Assembly: GCF_018687715.1 (NCBI RefSeq)
Contig: NC_056762.1
Coordinates: 42,874,520 to 42,938,519, forward strand
Reading direction: 5' to 3'
Source: Carya illinoinensis
Lineage: Eukaryota > Streptophyta > Magnoliopsida > Fagales > Juglandaceae
DNA: 64,000 bases
Position 1 is the stretch's first letter, and the number at the start of each line of letters is the position of its first letter. The notes under the pieces were generated by a model, which saw only the letters and a program-made list of their open reading frames with translations, did no database searches and was not told the origin of the DNA. Position numbers and translations under genes: made by a program. Shown one piece after another: positions 36,144 to 48,100 of this stretch.

Positions 36144-39100
36144 TTATGTCTTCTTGGCCTGCAGCATCAATAAATGAACACTGACTTCAGGGTATACCTA
36201 ACAGAAGTTTATTGTTTAATGAAACAACACACAGAAACACGGGTTATACATTGGGATTTTCCCATGCATATATTCTTTTAAATTTACCATTGGAGGAAAA
36301 AATGAACCAAATAAAAACACGTAATGCAAGCATGATATTCTCTAACTTGTAATGTCCCAATAGCCTCTTGGACTTTTCATGAAAGGTCCGATAGTTAGCA
36401 TGCCTACTAATAAGAGAACCCAACAGAGAAAGAAGTTGGTTGACCATATTGCCCCGTTTCTTCTCCAGGAAAGATTTTAAATTCAACCTCAAGATTTATA
36501 AGAATGTTACCTTTCTTAAATATTTCTTCTGGAGTTTCATTGCCCCAGTGCAAGCTTTTTTGGCATCCAGATTTCCTGTTATGTCGTTCAATATCTGGAA
36601 AGGTTTAAGATAAGACATGAGAAGACAAAATGCTTTGAAAAATAGGCAAGCCATAGAGCAACATATCATTACAAAGTGCCAGCATGTTCCTAATAGACCT
36701 TGATAATTAAATGAATGAAAAATGATTCGTCAGCAGCCAACTACTGTTTCCTCAAGACTACCCATTAGGAAGAGAATCCATACACGGCAACTGATGGTAC
36801 TTAAAAAATGTAAGACGGAAGGTTCTTTAAACTCCTTCCAAGCAAATAATCTAACTTAAGGTCGGTGGGAAAATTTAACTGATGCTATGCCAATCCTGCC
36901 TACCCCTTCACCAGCAGGATTAACACAAAGGCCATCTTTACTATTTTCTCAATTGTGTTCTCCACTTATTTGGTATATTCCCAATCTAAAAATAATCAGC
37001 ATATTGGAGCCTTTTGAATGAGGCTAACCTTGACAACATCATCAAGGCCCCGAGCTTCTTGCATTAGCTTTGACTTCTTATCTTTCAACACACTAGCAAC
37101 AAGGAAAACAGAGATGGGGAGAGGGCCTTCTGAATTCCTAGCTCCGTTTTTCATATTTTCCCTTTCATACTTTCCACAGTGACGTATTGACTTTGCTTTT
37201 CCTTTAGATCCCTCGGCTTTTTCACTAGCTGACTTAGGTTCTTCATACATAAAATACAAGCCAGGGTCGTATTCCAGAGCCCACATCATCTGTTACAAAT
37301 TCAAACAATCAAACAAATAACCATTAAAAATGTACCAGATATAATTCAATGTGTGATTACGACACATACTGACTCTATAATCCGTACACGTGATTCTCAA
37401 GAGTCATGACAATGGACACATGCATTGTGACAACAAAGGAAAATGAAAACATTAACAAAAGGAAAACTTGAAACAATAAAAGGACACAAAGCATCTTCTT
37501 GTGCATGCTTAGGGCCAATGCATAAATGCAGTATAAAATACTCCCCGAGTTTAGAAGATTTCTTTGATCAATTCCTTTCACATCTTTTGGCTTCCAAACT
37601 TTAGAGGAATTACCGAACAGACAAACAACTGACTGGGCACACCTGGGATTAAGAAATACACAAGTTTTTGGGGGCCCTGGCGTGTGCCTATCCAATAGGA
37701 CTTCGCCTAGGATACAAACTAAAAAAATATAAATATATGAATCAAGCAAAAACAATCATATTCTACCACCACATTAGTGGCCCAATGATGATCATCTCAT
37801 AAATTATCTGCACAGATCCTATAAAAACTAAAGGGTTGGGATTGAACTGAGAGAAGGGGTTTTGAGTGGGGAAGATTGTAACAGCCTGGATTTAGTATAT
37901 GAAGCTCAGTAAATGTGATCCCACATCCCTAATGTCTTCATCAGGCGTGTTCATTCAGTTTTGTATTGTGGCTACCCTAAGAGACTAGTTAAATGAAATT
38001 GCAATCTTTTAAAAAGAAAGTCTTCTTCAGGCTATTCCTAAGGTGGTACGCTTGAGTCCCACACTCCTAACTTGATACTGGCACTGATACTATGTTTAAC
38101 GACCTAAGGAAAACCCAAGGCAGACTACAACTGGCATTTCTTGGAATGATTATGAAGTATGTAAACTTCTTCCAACCAGACAATGTGGGAATTCACCGTC
38201 CTTCCCATACTCAATCCGGAATGGGATGTTACAATACGTGTTAGGTTTCTCCTTTAATGAATTACAGTGGTTACGTAGGCCCAATCGTACGTCATCAATT
38301 ATACAAACAAATAGGTAAACGTGTTGTTGCAGTACTTCAAGAGTTACTGCAAAATGTATTCACCTATGGGCCATCCCAACTCAGTGTTTTGAAACTCTTG
38401 GCAATAACATAGCACGTGGACTTGCTAACTATAAGTTTGATGTGTAAACTTTGGCCACAATACCAGAATGGTAATTGAACAAATTATTATTGTGATATAT
38501 TGACAAGTAAATGGATGCTGCAAAGAAATCACTTCATAAATAATCCTGTTAGGAAAATTTCGCATGGCATCATGGCCATACATTGGATGCAATGTCTTGG
38601 CATTATTAATCATGGGCCAGTCACATTCAGGTGAAGGATAAGTCTTTGATGGAATATGCATGCGATATTTCCATAAACATCTGTTTTCAAATAAAAGTCA
38701 TCACAACCCTGAGTTAGTATTCTCAACATTTGATTTGATAAGTCAAAAAGCATCAACAATTTTCTTTTATATGTTAAGAGTCACAAAACAACAAAAACAA
38801 GAGGAAGAAGAACCTGAGTTTTGAGAATTTTGGAAGTTAAATTTGGTTTTCAAGAACTTCAGTCAACAATTAAATCTATGTATCATCAACAAATTCAACA
38901 AAAAAAGAAAAAAGATTTACCTCCCAAAGGTACAATGAGTCACCAAAAGAGAATTCTCTACGGAACAAAACCATGAGCATCCGAAAAGCAAATAGATAAT
39001 CACCTCCACCTAGGGTCTCTGTGCTCCAAGATCAAAAGACAAGCTTTACTGTTACTTTCTTTTCTTCAGAATTAAATCAAGGGATGTGCAAGAATATAGG

Positions 39101-42100
39101 AATGCATAATAAATTATCAGACAGAAAATAACTTCGACTATCGGTATAGTTGTATATGACAACTATTAATAACAAATCATAAATCGTTAAATGGGGGAAT
39201 GTAATCTTGTTATTCTCTTTCTGTTGGTATATGAGTTCAATAAAACAGCATCCAACATTTTGAGTTTGTTAGGTATCAATCGTAATAGTAATACTTTTAA
39301 TTACACATATACCACTTTTTTTTCGCATCTAAGAAAACTAGAATTTCAGTTTTCATAAAATCTTTGCCACCAGCCATATAGGCCAGCCTGGCAATTTGAA
39401 ACATTTGAGATGCCTCCCCAGAATAATTCAACCAAAAAAACAAAAAAAAAAACCATTTGTAGTTTACCCTACTACTCCTCTTTTTTTCCTTAATTGAATT
39501 TGTATTTCAATAACTATGTACACAAAGCCAGCCTTTTTCTAAGAATTTCTCCTTAGTGTTGCATTTGGGTTTGATGGGTCATGCAAAAGAAGGTGGCAGA
39601 CGTGGTCTTTAGTTGTCAAGGGCTGTTTGGCCATCACAAAAATAGCATCATTTGGGAGGCTGGTCCTCCTTGCCTCGTGCAGGCATCTCACAGAGAAAGG
39701 AACAACTGTACTTTTGATGGCTTTAGATTCTTAGAAACCCAACTATAGGAAAATCTGTTTTCTGAGAAAATTGGCATGAGTGGTCCACTGTCATGTGAGA
39801 GCTTTGTATTCACTCTTCAATCTGAAGATCTTATAAAATTAATTGTCTAGGGTCAACTTCCCAATTTTCTTATCAAACTCTCATGATAATTTCACCGCTG
39901 CCCCTGAAGCCAATAGTGATCTGGAGCTGATATTCTAGCATTTGCCTCATATTTTTGAATAAGGCTCACGCATTCAGATGCTTCTACATGAGTTTAACGA
40001 TTATATCTACTTATCAAAAACCAGCTACCCTTGAGTAGTGATTTTCAGGTATATGTTCGGTAGCAATACCCAGCCCAACGGTTGAGAATTCTTGCACCAT
40101 GCTCTTATTGACCATAATTTTTCTCTTTACTGATAAAAAAATAAAATAAAATTTATCGTAAACAAGTCTGAGATACAAAACAATTAACTGTAATATAATT
40201 GGTAATATTGACAGGACACAGAATGAGAAGACAATATTATGCAAATACCTAAGTGCTGATGAAGTTTTGGATCTAGTACTTGTGTAATTGCAGCCAAATT
40301 ACTAAGTTGTGCCTCCACCCCAACAGAGCTATCCGTGCATCTGAAATTTCCTCGCTATATATTTTTAAATAAGAACGCATAAAATAAGAAACTGGAATTA
40401 AAATTTCAAAAAAAAAAAAAAAGGCTTAGTTAAAAAATGGAAGCCTTGAAAGAATCATACGTAACTGATTACATAGAATGGTACAAAGCATGTTTACTTT
40501 TAAACTGAAGGGAAAATCTATATCATGGAGGTCCCTGGTTCGAATCCCACTCTAAAGTCATATAAAAAGGTTAAAACTTTGTGACTCTTTACAAAATTAT
40601 GGCTATGTTCTACTTATCCCTTATCAAAAAATTGGTGGAAAGATTGATTAAGAATGCACGAGATAGAAGCAGCCAGCAAGCATGTACATCAACTTGGCAA
40701 ACTTTTGACTTCTCTAATTTCTTGGCAAACTTTGAGTTTTCCAATTTCTAACATCATTATAAGCTTTTGTAGTAGTTTGATGCTATGTTATGTTAAATGA
40801 AAGATTTACAGATAAAAGTATCCTCTTGCATATGGGCATTGACAAGCCAAGGTGGAATTTGTGTTAAGTTTCCAGAAATAGTTAAGAGCGTGAACTTACA
40901 AAGAAATAATGGAGTGAAAACAAACATTTCCAGATATAAAAGAAAACCCATGTCATAATTGCACTCTATCCTAACCTACCAAAGAAAAAAAGTAATGGCA
41001 CTCTATCTAAGGGTGGCAATTCGTGTTCATAGGTCATGTCTATGTCGTGTCAAGTCATGGCCATTTAACTATATGGATCAACCTTAACATGACCTGTTAA
41101 GTTAAAGGCTCAAACCTTCAAACCCTAACACGACCCATTTAAATAATAAGTCGTGTCGTGCCACCCCGTTTTGACCCATTTAATAAGTAACTAGAAATGG
41201 GTCAACATGATCGACTCATTTCAACCCGTATCATGTAAATGTGTTGAACTAACCCACATAACCCATTTGACCTGATTATTAAAATTTCACATAAAGTTAA
41301 AATCTATATTTATTAATAGTCACAATATCTATTAAAAAAAAACAATAAGACTACCTACTAATAAAAAATATCAATATTTTTTAGATTTTAACCTTTAATA
41401 AAATCAGTATATAATTTTTTGATAGGTAATCAAGAAGTTTTATTCATAGAAATAGGCACAACCCAAATACATAGGGAGTATACATGAGAAGCCCCTTGGA
41501 ATAGTTTACAATCGAAAGGAGAATGTCATGGACATTTAGTCCATTACAAACAATAGCCCCTGCCCATAAGATCAATGATTTTAAAAAGAAAACTTTGAGC
41601 TCTCACGATCTTCAAAGCTCCTACCAATTCGCTCCTGCAAGATGCACCAACACATACATATAGGAACCATTCTCTAGATGGCTGCCACTTGTGAGTTACT
41701 GTGAAGGCCTCTCCAGCTTGCAAGGAAATCCCCCAATCTATGAGGCATGACCCATGACAATCCCATTCTCATGAAGAAATCATCCCACATAGTCTTGGCC
41801 ACCTCGCAATGTAAAAGCAAATGATCTACTGATTCACCATTCTTCTTACACATACAACACTAGTCTAACACCATAACCAGACGGTTCCTTAAATAATATG
41901 TAGTAAGAATCTTGTCCAATGACGTTGTCCATACGAAGAAATCTACTTTTGAATGAACTTTCGTCTACCATATACTTTTCCATAGGAACATAGTCATTCT
42001 AGGACTCGTAAGAACTTGGTAAAATGATCTAATAGTGAATTTACTTTTCCTAGATGGGCTCCAATTCATCTTATCAACTGTATCCTCGGTCATGTTTACA

Positions 42101-45100
42101 GAATATAATGTCACATAAAACTCTGCAGTAGTAGCTCGGTCTAGTGGATATTGGGTTGGATCTCCTTCAGATAGAAGATCGACTACTGGATATTGTACTT
42201 TTGTGGGAGGTAACTTGGTTATATGGAAGAGTAAGAAGCAAACAATAGTAGCTCGGTCTAGTGTAGAAGTTGAATACAGAGCAATGGCTCACACTATTAG
42301 TGAGCTGACATGGTTGCAACAATTTCTTCAAGAGATTGGGTTTCCAACTCTTGTCCATCTTCAGTTACTTTGTGATAACCAAGCTACAGTGCATGTTGCA
42401 TCTAATCATGTGCTCTATGAAAGGACTAAACACATTGAGATTGATTGTCACTTCATTCGGGATAAGATACTAAGTGGTGACATTTCTACACCATTTGTGA
42501 AGTCTGTTGATCAATTTGCAAATATGTTTACCAAACCATTGTGTTATAGACAGTTAAAGCTTATTTGTTCCAAACTAGATTTATATAATATATATATATG
42601 CCCCAGCTTGAGGGGGAGTGTTAGAGGACATGGTTGTAATTAGTATAACTTATGAAGGTATTACTGTCATTTGTATTGTAGTGTGTATAGGCTGTTGAAG
42701 ATCAATGAATAATATGAAGTGTTTTTCTCTCTCTATGTTTGACTACAGTCTCTAACTCCCAGTTTTGGGCTGCCCTAGTGAACTCAATATTCCACTGAGG
42801 GAAGCTGCTGGAAATGACCAATAGGTCAGTTATCGCTGCATCCTTTCCTCGTGCAAGTTAAGAAATGGCCGGGAAGGTGTCTTGGAGACTTCTTTCACCA
42901 CACTATTTGTCGTACCAAAATCTAACACGAGAACCGTCACCCACCACAATATGTTCATGTCCTCGGAAGATCTCCAAATGTCTCCTAATGTATTTCCAAT
43001 TTTCCAGAAACCCACCCCATATGGGCCACGTACCTCAATCGAGCACCATCCTCCCCAAACTGTGAATCTATAATTGACTTCCATAGGTGCCATCTTTCGT
43101 GTTGATACCTCCACAGCCATTTACCCAGTAGGGCTTGATTAAATTTTAAGTGGCAAATCCCCAACCACCCCCAAAAAATGGAGTAGAGACCGTTGGCCAA
43201 TTAACCAAATGAAATTTGAACTCTTCCCCCAATCCCCTCCACAAGAAGTCTCTTTGTAACTTCTCGATAAGGTTGGCAAATTTGGGAATGGCGCATTTGT
43301 AAAATCAATATTACAAACTCAACAATAACAAATGAGTATAGGTCCAGAATTACAATTTTAACAATAAAAACATAAGCATATTAAGAAATACCAATATTAC
43401 AATCCAACAATAATAAAATTATAAATTTGAAATAAAAATTAAACAGATTATTGCAAGTTGATTTTGGGTTAAGCGGGTTGGCCCGTTATTGACCCGTTAA
43501 TCTTGTCTATGAGTCAACCTGTTTTGATCCAAACTCATTTATGTCAAACTCATACCGGTTAATTTCGTGTCGTGTTTATGTTGAGTTTACGGATCATATC
43601 ACATATTGCCCCCTAACTCTATCCTATATAAGCATCCTCAAAGCTCTCAGAACACTCACTCACCGTTGAGTCCTCATTTCTCTAGAGCTGCTTAGTATGA
43701 GGCTTTCCCATAGTCCTTAATAGCATAGGGAGAGCCATAATTCGTGGGCAGCTCATACCGAAGTGAGAAACCTGTTCCTCCCCGGGGGAGGACGAGCGCG
43801 GCAAAGGCGTTCAAGCCCTCTAAGGACAACTAATATAAGGTCCATCCAAGTGGAATAAATTCGATATTATCCCTAGAAGCTATTTAAGTTAATTACATCA
43901 TTAGACATCCAACAATACAAAGTATAACTAAAAACAAAAAAATCTACTAATTAAAAGTGAAATATCATGGCCTACAAAATATTTTATAGGAAAAAAAAGT
44001 ACCAATCTGCGCATCAACCGTTCAAAGCACCAAAACGCATCTGCTTCATCTTCAAGAAGAATTATCATGGGGGAGCAAAGGTCACTCATTCCTGCTCAGC
44101 ATTGTCATAAAGCTTAGATAGAATAACTGACACTCAGTTGCAAGCACGACAAGCAAATTGTTGTCATCTCTTGCTATGCAAGGAAAATAGCGTAAATGAA
44201 AAGAATCTCAATGAAGTATATATATTGAAAACTATGCCAGACCCATCTGTTATAAAAAAATGTAACTAGACTATAATTTAATATTGTTCCTTGAACGATA
44301 AAAAAAAAAAAATGGATATATTATTATTCTTTACCTAATAATTAGTGAAATAAACAAGGTCCTTCAACTCTTGAACCTTAGAAATACCATTAGTTCTAGC
44401 ATTAAAAAATTATATATACAACTATTAAGGGGCCATTAATTAGATACAATGATGAAAATTTAAGGAAAATCTGAGGAAGAATTGAATGTCTAGGCAATTT
44501 CTCTCTACATATTGACAGAGAAAGAAGGACCTAACTAGCTTCCTAGACCTAACAACAGATAATTTTTTTTTTTGATAAATAAACAATTTAATTGATCAAA
44601 GAAAGGCAAAGCCTGAAATACAACTCTACTGCCCCACTTAGGTAGGCACACTAGAGGCAAGAAAGTCTTGAAGGGCCATGCCATTAAAATCTACAGCTAT
44701 GGCCCATTTACAAAGAGTTCTAAAAAATAAGAGTTTAAGCTCCTCCAGCGATCTTTCCTGGTCTTCGAAAGTCCGATCATTTCGCTCCCGCCACAAACAC
44801 CACATAATGCAAATAGGGATCATCTTCCACAAAGCTTTAATCTGTTGTCTGCCTCTTATGCTTGGCCAACTAGCCAATGCTGCTTCCACAGTTTTAGGCA
44901 TCACCCAGGCCATTGCCACACGGGCAAAGACCTCATTCCATAGAACCCTTGCTAAGTCACAATGCAATAGAAGATGATCTACCGACTCACCCCCAACTTT
45001 ACACATGCAACACCAATCTGCAATGATGATCCTTCTTTTCCTTAGATTGTCAGTGGTGAGGATCTTTCTCAGGGAAGCGGTCCATACAAAGAACGAGGCT

Positions 45101-48100
45101 TTGGGCGGAGCCTTGTTTTTCCAAATCTTTCTCCAAGGAAACTGATTATTGGACTCTAGATTGAGAGCCTTATAAAAGGAACGGACTGAAAAAATACCTT
45201 TTCTTGCTGAAGTCCACCACATGACATCCTCTTGCTGGCTATCCAGTCTTATGGAGTATATATGGCGCTGTAAAAATCTGCAATGGTACTTATCTCCCAG
45301 TCCTGAGCCGCCCTACTAAAGCTAATGTTCCAAATAATTTGTCCCCCCGATATTTCCATAACATCCGCCACTGAGGCTTCCTTTGCACTCGCCAACTGAA
45401 ATAGAGAAGGGTACACATCCTTTAGAGCCCTGTTTCCACAGTACATGTCGCTCCAGAATTTTATCCTGGACCCTGCCCCCACCTGAAGTTTAGCAAAACG
45501 GTTAAAAACCCCCCAGCCTCTTCTAATGTGTTTCCATAACCCAACTCCATAGGCGCCTCTAACTTCTTTAGTGCACCAATTCCCCCATAATCCACCATAT
45601 TTCTTCACAATAACCAACTTCCATAGAGAGTCCGGTTCCCTAACAAATCTCTATAACCATTTGCCTAATAATGTCCGATTGAATACCCTTAAATTTTGAA
45701 CCCCCAAGCCTCCCCCCGAAATAGTGCGGCACACCTGATCCCACTTGACCAAGTGGAATTTGAACTCGTCCCCCAGACCTCCCCACAAGAAACCTCGTTG
45801 GAGCTTCTCAATACAAGCTGCCACACTTGCTGGAATTGGAAATAAAGATAAAAAAATAAGCAGGTAGGTTAGATAATGTACTCTTTATCAAAGTGATCCG
45901 TCCACCTTTTGACAAGTACATTCTCTTCCACCCCGCCAAACGTAGCTCTATTTTCTCAATCACAGTATCCCACAGCGAGGAAGCCCTCGAGGCACTCCCC
46001 AATGGGAGTCCCAAGTAAGTCATAGGGAAAGATGTTTTACAGCCCATAATTCTTGCCAACTGGCGAATATTAGAAACTGTCCCAATTGGCACCAATTCAG
46101 ATTTTTCCAGGTTTACCTTCAAACCGGATACCGCCTCAAAACAAAAAAGTAAGGCCTTTAGGACTTGCACCTGACTTTGGTCCACTTTGCACATGATCAA
46201 TGTGTCATCTGCAAACAGTAAGTGAGAGATATTAAGAATACCCCTATCCGAGGTTCCGATCGGGAAACCTTCTATAAGACCATTCACCACCAATGCCGAG
46301 AGCATCCTACTGAGAGCCTCCATGACTAAGACAAACAGCAAGGGTGACAATGGGTTCCCTTGTCTCAATCCACGTGAGCTCTAAAAGAAGCCCACTGAGG
46401 CACCATTTATTAGCACAGAAAATTTTTCCGAGGATATGCACCAATGGATCCAAGCTCTCCACCTCTCCCCAAAACCACACCTCCTAAGTAAATGAAGGAG
46501 GAAATCCCAATTGACATGGTCATATGCCTTTTCCATGTCAAGTTTACACATGATTCCTGTTTTCCCAGCTTTCAGTTGACTATCAAGGCATTCATTAGCA
46601 ATTAAGATTGCATCTAGGATTTGTCTTCCCTTAACAAATGCATTTTGAGGTTGCATCACAATCTCCCCCAACACCTCACTCAATCTATTCGCAAGTACCT
46701 TAGATATTATCTTATACACCCCATTCACTAGACTAATAGGGCGAAAATTTGTAATCTCTGTCGCCCCCACCTTCTTAGGAATCAAAGCAAGGAACATGGT
46801 ATTAAGACTTTTTTCAAACTTTCCAGCCCTGGAAAATTCCTGAAAGACCTTCATAAGATCATCCTTAATCACCTCCCAACAGTCTTGAAAAAAGCCCATT
46901 GAGAAGCCATTTGGTCCTGGTGCCTTGTCCCTAGCCATTTTCCTCACGACTTCATGAACCTCTCTCTCATCGAAATCCCTTTCCAAGCGTGACACGTCGC
47001 TCACGTCAATGGTGTCAAAATCCAACCCATTCAGTGGAGGCCGCCAACCCACCTGTTCCTCTAATAAGTTCTCATAGAAATCCAAAACATGATTGTGGAT
47101 AACCTGCTCGTCTCTACACTCCACACTATCCACTTTCAGCGCCTCAATATTATTATTTCTCCTATGCGAGTTAGCAATTCTATGAAAGAAACTTGTGCTC
47201 CGATCCCCTTCCCTAACAACAGATAATTTCATGTCATGAAATGCCAAGAGATCATGGAAAAACGAATAATTAAGACCCATAGTCCAATGGACCACAATTA
47301 GCAGATCATTCGCACAAATAATCAACATTATAACACTTTTTTGCAATTTTGTTTCCTCATTCAAATGTTCTAAACAAACAAGGAATATTTATCAGAACAT
47401 TGCAAAAAGATGGTCAATAAGCTAGCTTAGCTGTGAATCTCTTGGTGTCGTATAAGAAACCTAGGACCAAATCTTATATGCACCATAAGACAATAATAAG
47501 GAGTGGGAGAGCATTGTGAAGCTTTGGGCCCATTAGCCACCAATGAACCCAAAACGAAGGGGGAGGGGATCACACAATCAATCAAGCTAGATATCTATAC
47601 ATTGTACACTAAATAGAGGCACTAGATGTGTATCCCCATCCTTCATGTTGAATGCTTACCACATAATTCAAGCATTCATGTATGATCTTTTTCTCCATGA
47701 TAAATTCTGCAGGCTGTAATTCCCTATCAATAATTAACAGCTGAGTGGCAAAAGCCATTGAAAGTAGACGTTGGTGGAAGTATAATGGATTAAGCAGATT
47801 TCTAATAGGCCAATGTTATTTATCATTTTAGCATGCCCTGAATAAGACGTTAAACATCCATTTGAACACCCACCTTGACAATAGCCAACATCTGTATCTA
47901 TCCAGGCATAAACGGCAAGAATATCCCAGAGTTTTGATAAGTTTTCTTGCTTCTCATAAAATACCAATGTCCGGTCAGTCCGAACCACATCAAGACCTGA
48001 AATTGATGTTAAGTATATAAGAAAATGAATTTACTAAATAGATCACATTTCTTTGAATTCTGACAAGGGGTTTTTAGATATCAATCTCAAGCCCAAGATG

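Larger units (their letters stand above)
41008..43615. mobile_element. hAT-like element, split by a nested L1
   Basis: The left end is TAAGGGTGGCAAT and the right end is the complement of TAGGGGGCAATAT. An exact 8-bp duplication, ACTCTATC, flanks it at 41000-41007 and 43616-43623. Internal words such as GTGTCGTGTCAAG and GACCCATTTAATAAG are mirrored near the right side as CGGTTAATTTCGTGTCGTG. Its own sequence is only about 720 bp (41008-41410 and 43300-43615); the rest is the nested L1 with a copia fragment. It lies in intron 6 of the RabGAP gene. Confidence 0.88.

Noticed and set aside
40500..40640. Possible tRNA gene, because of GGTTCGAATCC
   Set aside because: No acceptor stem, anticodon arm or A-box could be built; it fits a SINE remnant better.
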